Of a stretch of DNA of 24,447 nt, positions 1 through 7,909 are shown piece by piece. How positions within the stretch are numbered: position 1 is the first letter of the stretch; each line of letters begins with the position of its first letter. The DNA is taken from assembly GCF_002377905.1 (NCBI RefSeq), contig NZ_DFQS01000071.1, forward strand, positions 1 to 24,447, read 5' to 3'. The notes under the pieces are model-generated. The model was not told the DNA's origin. It saw nothing but the letters and a program-made list of their open reading frames with translations, and ran no database searches. The position numbers were made by a program, and so were the translations under genes. Source of the DNA: Psychrobacter sp. UBA3483 (GTDB taxonomy: Bacteria > Pseudomonadota > Gammaproteobacteria > Pseudomonadales > Moraxellaceae).

Positions 1-404
1 TTTTTATTTTGAACTGACTATAGAAGAGGGATAGAGTAAGTAGATACAGAAGGCTGTGCGTTAATATCAATAAATAAGATATCACTCATAGCTTATATAT
101 AAATTCAGCCAAACCTTTTTGAAGTCGTCATTGCTGTCATGCAATTTATACGTTCAATCTTTGAAAACGTCTTGATGTTTGAATAGGACACGATGATTCC
201 TCCGTAGGTTGTGGCCAATGTCAGAGCAACAATAGCAGATTAATTGGGATGATGTAGCGCCTATAAAATACAAGCACTATAAATCAATGAAAATATAGTA
301 ACGATTTAAAAAACAAAGTCAATAATTAATTTAATCTATATGAATTTTTATAGAAAACGTAACGCTTGTTAAAAAATCACATTAAACATAAACCTGATTA
401 TTTT
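1..404. other. Intergenic stretch with no supported gene
   Basis: This AT-rich stretch has many stops in all frames. A short frame at 218-298 contains an internal stop and is not convincing. I see no strong terminator after the exporter gene that ends at 405. The left edge is cut by the window, so an upstream promoter or gene end may be missing. Confidence 0.5.
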
Positions 405-1133
405 TTAAGACAAAAAACTATTCAACACTTCAGCCAATAACGCCGCGGCAATTAAAATAAATATCACCCCGCAGCCGCGATTTAGCCATGCCAAACGCTC
501 ACCAACATCGAGCCAACCCGCCAGCTTCTTACCGCCAATGGTATAAATCAGTTGCCAAATCGTCTCGCTCAAAAACAGCCCACAAGTCAGCATAATATAC
601 TGCGGCCACAGCGGCGCGCTAAAATTAATAAACTTGGGGAAAAAGGCGGCAAAGAATAAAATCGCTTTTGGGTTAGACAGTGATACCCACATACCCGTTC
701 GAAACAATAACCAATCGCTAGGCGGTGCTTTGACAGCAGCGCTTGAAAGCGAGCGCGGCATAGGCTTATCTGCCATTTCTATAGTCGCAGTCAGCTCTTT
801 ATGAACTTCTGTACTCAGCTCGCTGGCATCACTCATCAAGCTGCTACTGGCACTATCGCGCCACGATGCAACACCCAAATAAATAAGGTAAATCGCACCA
901 ACGGTCTTGATTACTGTCAATAACCATGGCGATTGACGACTGATAACATCAAGTCCAAGAAGTGTGGACAGCAGCAAAATAAATAATCCAAGGCTTAAAC
1001 CTGCCAGCGTCCATAAAGTACGTTTTACGCCATAATTAAGGCCATATTGGAATGCCAGTAGCATGTTTGGACCGGGGGTCGCTGAGATAAAAAACGTACT
1101 TGCAAAAAATACCGCAAACAGATGCCAAGACAT
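405..1133 (-). CDS. LysE/RhtB family amino-acid exporter
   Basis: Predicted inner-membrane exporter of the LysE/RhtB family, which moves amino acids or their derivatives out of the cell. The N-terminus has the family signature, ending in ATPGPNMLLAFQYGLNYG at about residues 18-35, and the later SNPKAILFFAAFFPKF segment is also characteristic. About six hydrophobic segments can be counted. Family members are usually near 205-210 residues. This one has 242 because the central hydrophilic loop, about residues 90-140, is long and rich in Ser, Glu and Ala. The frame also opens one codon earlier at a TTG, but the ATG at 1133 is preferred. The substrate cannot be read from sequence. An imperfect tandem repeat and the argE terminator lie just upstream. 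Confidence 0.9.
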   Translation of the reverse strand: MSWHLFAVFFASTFFISATPGPNMLLAFQYGLNYGVKRTLWTLAGLSLGLFILLLSTLLGLDVISRQSPWLLTVIKTVGAIYLIYLGVASWRDSASSSLMSDASELSTEVHKELTATIEMADKPMPRSLSSAAVKAPPSDWLLFRTGMWVSLSNPKAILFFAAFFPKFINFSAPLWPQYIMLTCGLFLSETIWQLIYTIGGKKLAGWLDVGERLAWLNRGCGVIFILIAAALLAEVLNSFLS

Positions 1134-1171
1134 CAACGAACCCCTACTTTTTTATAAAAATTTAAATATTT

Positions 1172-1208
1172 CATGCACCATGTTGAAAAGCATGCGCCAT
1201 ATTGAAAA
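1172..1208. repeat. Imperfect 18-bp tandem repeat in the exporter leader
   Basis: Two 18-bp units, 1172-1189 and 1191-1208, are separated by one base. They differ at only two positions by hand alignment: CATGCACCATGTTGAAAA against CATGCGCCATATTGAAAA. They lie between the argE terminator and the start of the LysE-type gene, where a regulator of the exporter could bind. Confidence 0.6.
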
Positions 1209-1234
1209 AATAAACACCGCCATAAAGACGGTGT
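1204..1234 (-). terminator. Intrinsic terminator of argE
   Basis: On the minus strand, ACACCG and CGGTGT form a stem around a short loop, followed by a T-rich run read from the plus-strand A-run at 1204-1210. It lies about 50 bp past the argE stop codon. Confidence 0.6.
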
Positions 1235-1282
1235 ATGTCATGCGCATCTATATTGCCATAAAATTGCTTGTTGACTATTTTA

Positions 1283-2533
1283 TCAGCTGATAGCGCAGCT
1301 GTTTAGCAGCTTTTGTAAAAAATCATCACAACGTGCTATTTCACTTAGTGCCACATATTCATCAGCTTTATGCGCCTGCTCAATGCTGCCAGGACCGCAA
1401 ATAATCGTTGGGATGCCGCTATTGGTAAATTGTCCACCTTCAGTTGCATAAGCGACTTTATGACGTGTATCGTCGCCGGTCAGAGCGATAATTAATGCTT
1501 GTAGCTCAGCGCTGTCGTTATCGGTCATCGCTGGTACACTTTCTTCTTGTAGCAGCTCAATGCCGGTATCGGCAGCGCGTGCTTGCATTTGGGCGCTGAG
1601 CTCTGCAACTTTTGCCGCAATTGGTGCGAGGATATCGTCTTGTGTCATATGCGGCAGATTACGATAATCAAAGGTAAATTCACAAAGATTGGGGACAATA
1701 TTGGTCGCGGTACCGCCTTTTATCGTACCAACAGACAATGTCGAATAAGGCACATCAAACATGCCATCGTCATCGTCGCGCTGGCTGATTTCTTCTGCTA
1801 AAGTATCAACATAACCAATCAAACGACTGGCATAGCTAATAGCGTTAACACCTTGGGCAGTCAATGACGAATGCGCAGACTTGCCATGGACACGGCAACG
1901 GTAAACCGCGATGCCTTTATGCGCTACTACCATCGTCATGTTAGTCGGCTCGCCCACGATACAGTAATCAGGCATAATACCGCGCACCTTCAAATCCGCT
2001 AATAGCAGCGGTGCGCCCAAACAGCCCACTTCTTCATCAAACGACAATGCCAAATGTAATGGGCGACGCAATTGACCTGCGTTAGAGAGTTTTACCGCTT
2101 GCGGCAACAGTGTCAACGCACAAGCAATAAAACCTTTCATATCGCAAGCACCGCGACCGTATAGCTTGTCACCACGAATGGTCGCGGTAAACGGCTCTGA
2201 CATCCAGTCTTGTCCATCTACTGGTACGACATCGGTATGACCCGATAGCACCAGACCATGATTCACTTCATCGGCATCTCTTCCCGCTGGCACCGTAACG
2301 AATAAATTGGCTTTATTTTTAGCATCATTAAAGGTTAAATCTACCGTAAGACCCAATTGCTCGCAATACGCTTTCACATCGTCAATCAATGCCAAATTTG
2401 AATGGCGACTGACCGTATCAAACGCAATTAATCTCGTTAGCCAGTCAACGCTGTCGGTGGGATAATTGCCAGTAGAGTAATAATCACTAGGCGTTTCTCG
2501 TTCTGCAGATTTATCATGATTTTTTAGCGTCAT
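1283..2533 (-). CDS. argE: Acetylornithine deacetylase (ArgE), M20 family
   Basis: Cytoplasmic metallohydrolase that removes the acetyl group from N2-acetylornithine to give ornithine in arginine biosynthesis. The M20 metal-site residues are in place: SGHTD (H99, D101), GRGACDMKGF (D131), FDEE (E167/E168), VGEPTN (E195) and the C-terminal EQAHKADEY (H388). The dimerisation domain lies between about residues 200 and 310. The protein has 416 residues, longer than the roughly 383 of E. coli ArgE, because of a polar N-terminal extension of about 28 residues. The ATG at 2533 has a good ribosome-binding site, AAGGAAG. No other arg gene lies in the window. Other M20 peptidases are possible, but the motif set and length favour ArgE. 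Confidence 0.9.
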   Translation of the reverse strand: MTLKNHDKSAERETPSDYYSTGNYPTDSVDWLTRLIAFDTVSRHSNLALIDDVKAYCEQLGLTVDLTFNDAKNKANLFVTVPAGRDADEVNHGLVLSGHTDVVPVDGQDWMSEPFTATIRGDKLYGRGACDMKGFIACALTLLPQAVKLSNAGQLRRPLHLALSFDEEVGCLGAPLLLADLKVRGIMPDYCIVGEPTNMTMVVAHKGIAVYRCRVHGKSAHSSLTAQGVNAISYASRLIGYVDTLAEEISQRDDDDGMFDVPYSTLSVGTIKGGTATNIVPNLCEFTFDYRNLPHMTQDDILAPIAAKVAELSAQMQARAADTGIELLQEESVPAMTDNDSAELQALIIALTGDDTRHKVAYATEGGQFTNSGIPTIICGPGSIEQAHKADEYVALSEIARCDDFLQKLLNSCAIS

Positions 2534-2636
2534 AAGACTTCCTTATCGTACTAAGATAAAAAGGCACAGCTTTTTTAATAAGCGTAATAACGAAGACACG
2601 CCCTAGCCTTTTTAAGCAGATTTTTTATTTAATTTT

Positions 2637-3125
2637 TTACTTATTTTTTTGAAATGAACGCTGTTGCAGGGCTTTGATTTCTTCATCCAAACCCGCAATC
2701 GGACCTTCGACTGGTACATTCGGCGCGACTTCTTGAATACTTAATGAATGGATGGGCGATGTTGAGATGACCCCCATCTCATCCATCCATGTGCTAAGCT
2801 GTTTTGATGAGCTGATATAGACGATACGACCCAGACCCGCCCACGCATGCGCCGCTGAGCACATCGCGCAATGCTCACCCGAAGTATAGACCATGGCTTT
2901 TGCCCGCGCTTCAGGGGTCATATTTTGAGCGGCCCATTTAGCCACAGCAATTTCAGGGTGGTAAGTGGCATCAACCGTATTGGCACGATTACGATCTTCT
3001 TGTAATATATTGCCATCGCCATCAACCAACACGCTGCCAAACGGCGCATCGCCCGCCTCCAAAGCTTCAGCAGCAAGCTCAATGCAGCGGCGTAAATAAA
3101 CCATCCCATTATCAGTAGTCATCAT
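2637..3125 (-). CDS. Nucleoside/base deaminase, CMP-dCMP deaminase fold
   Basis: Zinc-dependent deaminase of the cytidine/deoxycytidylate deaminase superfamily, 162 residues. The HPE motif (H56, E58) supplies a zinc ligand and the proton-shuttling glutamate. The second half-site is HCAMC (C86, C89), where many relatives have PCxxC. The GDAPFGSVLV segment near residue 25 is typical of the guanine-deaminase/TadA-like branch. The substrate could be guanine, another base or a nucleotide, and the sequence alone does not decide it. Because the TadA anticodon-loop features are not obvious, I do not call it TadA. The ATG at 3125 follows GGAAGCG and is directly followed by a second ATG at 3122. Confidence 0.85.
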   Translation of the reverse strand: MMTTDNGMVYLRRCIELAAEALEAGDAPFGSVLVDGDGNILQEDRNRANTVDATYHPEIAVAKWAAQNMTPEARAKAMVYTSGEHCAMCSAAHAWAGLGRIVYISSSKQLSTWMDEMGVISTSPIHSLSIQEVAPNVPVEGPIAGLDEEIKALQQRSFQKNK

Positions 3126-3234
3126 CGCTTCCTTTCTCTCATTTTTTCAGCGCTATCTAATAGCCAAGTGTCCGGTGCCATTTGCATGGCATGAAACGTG
3201 ACTACTTCTCATTCTATTTATCCTATCATATTAA

Positions 3235-3888
3235 TTATGATGGGCGTTTCTGATTCATCACATCAACGACCGGCGGTATCGGTTTAGGCAGCTTACCTTC
3301 TGCCTGTAGCTCTTTGGTGGTTTTAGCATCGATAGCCAAGCCAGCAATTAGGGCAATATCTTTTACAGGTTTACGTTGACGCGTAGCAAAACTGACCGGC
3401 ACCATGCGCGCAAATTCAAAAATATGCAGATAAGATTCTTCGCCACCTTCGAAATCTTCATCATCTTCTAATCGAATCGCACCGATTTTTGCCAAATCTG
3501 ACAGCATCTCGTTTTCATCGCTACTCAAACTACAGTCGGTAATACCAAAACCGGTCATAAAGCCATTTGCCCACTGTTTCAGCGCTATCACGCGCTCGTA
3601 CAGGTCATGTTCATCATCTGGTACCAGCGGCATATACGCATAAGCATCGTCTTTGTCTTTTAACTGAAAAACGATGTCTTCTGCCTCTTCGGTGAGTAAA
3701 GTTAATGCGGCATCAGGCAATGGCGCAAAGCTCAGCTCTTCAAACACCTTTGCCCATACTGGCTCATCAGGTGCGTTGCAGGCGGTCATCAGCCCTGTCA
3801 TCAAGCCGTGTACCTCGCTTATAGACACGTCCGTCCAGTCATCAAACGCGGCCAACCAAGTATTCCAGCCAGAGATATTGTCATTCAT
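3235..3888 (-). CDS. YgfB/YecA (UPF0149) family protein
   Basis: Protein of 217 residues in the UPF0149 (YgfB/YecA) family. The SISEVHGLMTGLMTACN segment near residue 22 and the later LKQWANGFMTGFG near residue 104 are the recognisable family blocks. The protein is acidic, especially around residues 140-150 (EDDEDFEGGEE), and has no membrane segment or signal peptide. The biochemical role is not settled in general. It diverges from the zapB-like/zapA pair, an arrangement known from other gammaproteobacteria where ygfB is next to zapA. The C-terminus carries a basic, proline-rich tail (KLPKPIPPVVDVMNQKRPS). Confidence 0.88.
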   Translation of the reverse strand: MNDNISGWNTWLAAFDDWTDVSISEVHGLMTGLMTACNAPDEPVWAKVFEELSFAPLPDAALTLLTEEAEDIVFQLKDKDDAYAYMPLVPDDEHDLYERVIALKQWANGFMTGFGITDCSLSSDENEMLSDLAKIGAIRLEDDEDFEGGEESYLHIFEFARMVPVSFATRQRKPVKDIALIAGLAIDAKTTKELQAEGKLPKPIPPVVDVMNQKRPS

Positions 3889-3933
3889 AATAAAGGTCCT
3901 AGTGATTGATTAATAGAGGTAAATATAAACAGA

Positions 3934-4006
3934 CGCCGCACGATGGTATTCATAAAGCGGCGATTGTTAGAAGTCATGAAACAAAGCGCCATACAATTAC
4001 TTTGTT
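3934..4006. repeat. Two adjacent inverted repeats in the ygfB/zapB-like divergent region
   Basis: CGCCGC (3934-3939) pairs with GCGGCG (3957-3962) across 17 bases. AACAAAG (3980-3986) pairs with CTTTGTT (4000-4006) across 13 bases. Neither is followed by a T-run, so terminators are unlikely. They could be operators or fold in a 5' leader of the plus-strand transcript. Confidence 0.4.
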
Positions 4007-4095
4007 GATATAGATATTATGCGGTCACCTATGGCATTATTAAACGCAGACAACAAAATTCATTCACGCTTACTTGTTAAGGATAAAAACTGACT

Positions 4096-4536
4096 ATGTA
4101 TGACCAACTCAAAATATTAGAAAAAATGGTACTCGACATCAAAAAACAGTATCAGCTTGTCAGTGCTGAACTTAGCAGCCTCAAACAACAACCAGTGACT
4201 GACCCAAAAGAGCTCGCCGCGCTAAAGAACAAGCTCGATAGTAGCTATAGCGAGCGTGACGGTGCCAAAAAACAATTAAATGATCTTGATAAGCGCTATC
4301 AAAGCCTTGCCGAAGCCCATCATATGATTGGCGAAGAACAAGACAAATTAAACAAGCAGATTGAGCAATTACAGCACCAAAACCATGCACTGCAGCAGCG
4401 TAATAATGAATTAAAACAGCAGTATAGCGATATTAAGCAGCAAAATAGTGACTTGAAGAAGAAAAACGAATTGGCCGCTGAGCGTACCCAAGTGGTCTTA
4501 CAGCGTTTAACGCGTATTGATCAAGCAGAAGGTTAA
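4096..4536 (+). CDS. ZapB-like coiled-coil protein (TIGR02449-type)
   Basis: Cytoplasmic protein of 146 residues that is almost entirely coiled coil, rich in Leu, Lys, Gln and Glu with heptad spacing throughout. Its position immediately before zapA matches the ZapB-like coiled-coil genes found beside zapA in Pseudomonas and relatives. A role in linking the Z-ring-associated protein ZapA to other structures is inferred from that context and the coiled-coil character. It is about twice as long as E. coli ZapB (about 80 residues). The ATG lies 12 bases after AAGGA, a rather long spacing, so initiation may be modest. Confidence 0.75.
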   Translation: MYDQLKILEKMVLDIKKQYQLVSAELSSLKQQPVTDPKELAALKNKLDSSYSERDGAKKQLNDLDKRYQSLAEAHHMIGEEQDKLNKQIEQLQHQNHALQQRNNELKQQYSDIKQQNSDLKKKNELAAERTQVVLQRLTRIDQAEG

Positions 4537-4678
4537 GCAGACGTTAATATTCACCATGCTTAACTTGACCAACCTTGCTGATTAACTTTATCTATTAAGC
4601 ATTTAGGTTTATCAGCACTATATTTATAGCAGTGACAGCTAATTATTCACTTTAATGACACATATTGTAGGATTTATC

Positions 4679-5218
4679 ATGACCGATGACCGCGCAAACC
4701 CTCTAGAGCGTCAACTGCAAAGCAGTCAGACTCACAACATTCAACCCAAAAACACTCAATCAACAGCCACTCCAGCAAAAGACAATCAAACACAAACCAC
4801 GCAACCACAAAAAGCCATGCCAAATAATTCGAACACTCAAAATAGCAGTGCAAACAACAATGTAAATAGTAATGCAAATAGCACGGTAAGTAGTAGCGCT
4901 GCTAAACCTGAAAGCGCCCCTGAGCCGCAAATTAAAAAGGTCGATGTAGCGATTGCTGGCGTAACCTACCCTATTTTTTGTCCCGTACATGAACAAGAAG
5001 AGCTGCACTCGGCAGTTTCTTATATCAACGACTTTGCTCTAAAGTTAAGAAAAGAGGCACCAGGTCTTAGCCAAGAAAACTTATTGGTATTATCCTGCTT
5101 AAATTTATATGAAAAAATTCAAACTTATGAAAGAAACGAAGAAGATCGTCTACAACAAAGCAAACAGTCTGACGCCTTACTCAATAAAATTATGCAAGAT
5201 GCGCATTCCATTTTATAA
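4679..5218 (+). CDS. zapA: Cell division protein ZapA with long N-terminal extension
   Basis: ZapA binds and bundles FtsZ at the division ring. The conserved domain runs from about residue 86 to the end: IKKVDVAIAGVTYPIFCPVHE, then a helix (LHSAVSYINDFALKLRK) and a C-terminal coiled coil. E. coli ZapA is about 109 residues. This protein has 179 because about 85 residues of Gln/Asn/Thr/Ser-rich low-complexity sequence precede the domain. The ATG at 4679 is chosen because TAGGA lies eight bases upstream. An in-frame ATG at 4655 has no ribosome-binding site. The gene follows the coiled-coil gene on the same strand and ends at a strong terminator. Confidence 0.9.
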   Translation: MTDDRANPLERQLQSSQTHNIQPKNTQSTATPAKDNQTQTTQPQKAMPNNSNTQNSSANNNVNSNANSTVSSSAAKPESAPEPQIKKVDVAIAGVTYPIFCPVHEQEELHSAVSYINDFALKLRKEAPGLSQENLLVLSCLNLYEKIQTYERNEEDRLQQSKQSDALLNKIMQDAHSIL

Positions 5219-5260
5219 ATTTGCAATGATATTAAATCGCCATTAGGATATTAAAACGAT

Positions 5261-5294
5261 AAGCGCTTAGCTCATGAGAGCTAAGCGCTTTTTT
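5261..5294 (+). terminator. Strong intrinsic terminator after zapA
   Basis: A perfect 13-bp stem (AAGCGCTTAGCTC / GAGCTAAGCGCTT) closes an ATGA loop and runs into a T-tract. It ends the zapB-like/zapA transcript. Confidence 0.9.
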
Positions 5295-5346
5295 AAATGG
5301 TGATAACCGCTTATCGACTTATGATTGACGACTTATGGCTTACAAG

Positions 5347-5637
5347 TTAGGCATCTGCTTGATAAGTCTTACCAGCATGAAAGTCTGCTTGATGCTCATA
5401 ATTGCAAAAGAACAATGCTTTATTAGCGGCCATATCGTTATTACTATTTAAAGTAGGTGTAGGTTCTAGCACACCGCGATACTCAGCCAAACTGTTGCCA
5501 CAAAAATCACACTGGCGCGGCGTGGTCACATCGCCCTTTTTCGGCATCATGCTTTTTGGCGCACGCGGGTACATAAACTTATAAAAGCCCCACATCACAG
5601 CCCAGATAATAAGAATTACAATAATAACGGCCAACAC
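5347..5637 (-). CDS. Small membrane-anchored zinc-ribbon-like protein (PP0621-like)
   Basis: Protein of 96 residues. Residues 2-17 form one hydrophobic segment (LAVIIVILIIWAVMWG). A basic, proline-containing linker follows, then a probable metal-binding knuckle, C43-x2-C46 (CDFCGN), paired with C78 and H82 (FFCNYEH). The layout resembles the small PP0621-type proteins of Pseudomonas and Acinetobacter, which have no assigned biochemical function. The start is a GTG at 5637, supported by AAGGAG seven bases upstream. It sits alone between the zapA terminator and the glyS terminator, so it probably has its own promoter. The homology assignment is by pattern only. Confidence 0.7.
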   Translation of the reverse strand: MLAVIIVILIIWAVMWGFYKFMYPRAPKSMMPKKGDVTTPRQCDFCGNSLAEYRGVLEPTPTLNSNNDMAANKALFFCNYEHQADFHAGKTYQADA

Positions 5638-5699
5638 GTCAGTGCTCCTTTGGATACGTTCTAAGACATTATAAACCTAACGCTGTAGAATAAACGCAT

Positions 5700-5729
5700 A
5701 AAAAACTGGCCACATGTAGCCAGTTTTTT
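5700..5729 (-). terminator. Bidirectional terminator downstream of glyS
   Basis: A perfect 11-bp stem (AAAAAACTGGC / GCCAGTTTTTT) with an 8-base loop. A- and T-runs flank both sides, so it can work on either strand. Its position suggests it ends glyQS transcription. Confidence 0.85.
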
Positions 5730-5803
5730 ATCTCGTTAATAAATTAACCGCATAGATGCTTAAACTAACGTCGGTTTATAACTGTCGTACTATAATGAAC
5801 CAA

Positions 5804-7897
5804 CTAAAGCTGCAGCTCACTGATATCAGCCACGGTCAAGAATAAGGCGCGAACTTGCTTAAGCAGTGCTAAGCGATTGTTCTTTAACGCTGCATCTTCA
5901 CTATTTACCATGACATCAGCGAAAAATTGGGTCAATGGCGCATCTAAACTGACCAGCGTTTGCAATACTTGCGTATAATCAGCGGTTTCTAGCAAAGGTT
6001 TGACCGCCGTTTGCGCTTGCTGAACAGCCTGATACAATTCTCGCTCAGCAGGTTCAGATAATAACGACTCATCAACATTCTCAGCGACGCTTACTTCTGA
6101 TTTTGCCAGAATATTGGCAACACGTTTGTTTGAATCTGCCAGCATTGAGGCTTGTGGCAATTCACTAAACGTTTGCACAGCGCGAATACGCTGATCAAAA
6201 TCAAGCGGCATATGCGGATTAATCGCCTGTACTGCTTGAATAGTATCGACGCTGACACCCTGCTCGGTATACATCGCTCGATAGCGTGAGTTTAAGAACG
6301 CCATCACTTGGGTAAAGGTGTCGCCCATTTTAGCAATTTTGCTGCCTTCACTGGTGCTATAACCTTTAATCGCTTGCTCAACGAGAGCCACTAGATTAAT
6401 TGGCAGCTGCTTTTCAATGAGAATACGCAAAATACCAATCGCTGAACGACGTAAGCTAAACGGATCTTTTGAGCCAGTCGGTGCTTGGTCAATGGCAAAA
6501 ATACCGACGAGCGTATCTAAACGGTCAGCCAATGCCAAGCAAATACCAATCGGTGTCTGCGGCAATACGTCACCGCTGAACTTAGGCAAATACTGCTCTT
6601 CTAAACTTGCGGCGACTGCTTCAGGTTCATCATTTAAGCGCGCATAATACGTACCGGCGATACCTTGCAATTCAGGATACTCTCCGACCAATGAGCTGGC
6701 CAAATCCGCTTTTGATAAAATTGCGGCTCGTACCGTTTCATCAACATTAATCTCACGACTTTGCTGCTGCATCAGTGTCGCAATAAAGGCAGCCAGCTTG
6801 GCGATACGCTCAGATTTTTCCCAAATCGTACCGAGCTTATCTTGGAAAACACGCGTCTTTAGGCTTTCGGTCAAGGCAAATAATGGCTGCTTTTGGTCTT
6901 GTAGGAAGAAAAACTCCGCATCTGCCAAACGTGGACGTACAACTTTCTCGTTGCCTTCAATAATTTGATTGGGATCTTTTGACTCAATATTGGTGATAAA
7001 AATAAAATAAGGCTGCAATTTTCCTGCCTTATCGGTCAAGCAAAAATACTTTTGATCCGCTTGCATGGTTGAGATAAGCGCTTCTTGCGGCACTTGTAAA
7101 AAGCGCGGCTCAAAGTTTGCACGCAGCGCAATCGGGAAATCAACCAACGCCGTCACTTCATCTAACAAATCTTGTGGCACGATAGGATCGGCATTGACTT
7201 CATCAGCCAATGCTTTGACTTGGTTGTTAATCAGCGTTTGACGCTTATCAAAATCCGCCACGACTTTTAAACCTTCGAGCAATTGCTCATAATCATTGGC
7301 GTGCGTAATCTCGTGATATTCAGGACTATGAAAGCGATGACCACGCGTTTGATTACCGGTCTGATGCCCTTGTATAGTGGCACTAATGACAGCATCATCT
7401 TGCATCAAGACTGCCCACTGCACCGGACGGACAAACTCATTGCGGCTTGCGCCTGCACGCATACGCTTAGCAATGGGCAAATTATCAAGCGCGGTTTGAA
7501 ATATCTCCGGTAGCAACTCCGTCGTCGCTTGACCATGAATGACTTGCTCATAGCCGACATAATCACCTTTATCGGTGTTGATGGTTATCAGCTCACTGGC
7601 TTCAATGCCTAAACCCTTGGCAAAACCCATTGCTGCGCGCGTCGGATTGCCATCGGCATCAAATGCCGCTTTAATCGCGGGACCACGCTTTTGCTCGCTA
7701 CGATCAGGCTGCTTGTCGCTGATGCCCTCAATTTGAATCGCCAAACGACGCGGTGCGGCAAAGGCTTTAATACTATCGAAGCCAATTTCAGCTTCATTTA
7801 ACTGCTCGGTGACACTCGCTTGTAGCGCATCACGTAAAGGTTTTAGGCTTTTTGGAGGTAGCTCTTCACACCCCAGTTCAAATAGAATAGTACTCAT
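5804..7897 (-). CDS. glyS: Glycyl-tRNA synthetase beta subunit
   Basis: Beta subunit of the alpha2-beta2 glycyl-tRNA synthetase, which with GlyQ charges tRNA-Gly with glycine in the cytoplasm. The N-terminus ILFELGCEELPPKSLKPL (from residue 4) is a signature of the family. Central blocks such as NEFVRPVQWAVLM and TGSKDPFSLRRSAIGILRI are also characteristic, and the C-terminal part is the helical anticodon-binding region. The length of 697 residues matches the usual 690 or so. It begins 12 bases after the glyQ stop, with AGGAGCATCCC before the ATG, so it is translated from the glyQ transcript. No frameshift or missing block was seen. Confidence 0.97.
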   Translation of the reverse strand: MSTILFELGCEELPPKSLKPLRDALQASVTEQLNEAEIGFDSIKAFAAPRRLAIQIEGISDKQPDRSEQKRGPAIKAAFDADGNPTRAAMGFAKGLGIEASELITINTDKGDYVGYEQVIHGQATTELLPEIFQTALDNLPIAKRMRAGASRNEFVRPVQWAVLMQDDAVISATIQGHQTGNQTRGHRFHSPEYHEITHANDYEQLLEGLKVVADFDKRQTLINNQVKALADEVNADPIVPQDLLDEVTALVDFPIALRANFEPRFLQVPQEALISTMQADQKYFCLTDKAGKLQPYFIFITNIESKDPNQIIEGNEKVVRPRLADAEFFFLQDQKQPLFALTESLKTRVFQDKLGTIWEKSERIAKLAAFIATLMQQQSREINVDETVRAAILSKADLASSLVGEYPELQGIAGTYYARLNDEPEAVAASLEEQYLPKFSGDVLPQTPIGICLALADRLDTLVGIFAIDQAPTGSKDPFSLRRSAIGILRILIEKQLPINLVALVEQAIKGYSTSEGSKIAKMGDTFTQVMAFLNSRYRAMYTEQGVSVDTIQAVQAINPHMPLDFDQRIRAVQTFSELPQASMLADSNKRVANILAKSEVSVAENVDESLLSEPAERELYQAVQQAQTAVKPLLETADYTQVLQTLVSLDAPLTQFFADVMVNSEDAALKNNRLALLKQVRALFLTVADISELQL

Positions 7898-7909
7898 GGG
7901 ATGCTCCTA

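Noticed and set aside
218..298. Short plus-strand frame that looks like the start of a protein
   Set aside because: It has an in-frame TAG after five codons, a weak ribosome-binding site and no recognised family, so I cannot support even a gene remnant.
5219..5346. 6S RNA expected downstream of zapA
   Set aside because: The interval is shorter than 6S RNA and is occupied by the zapA terminator. No long irregular duplex is present.
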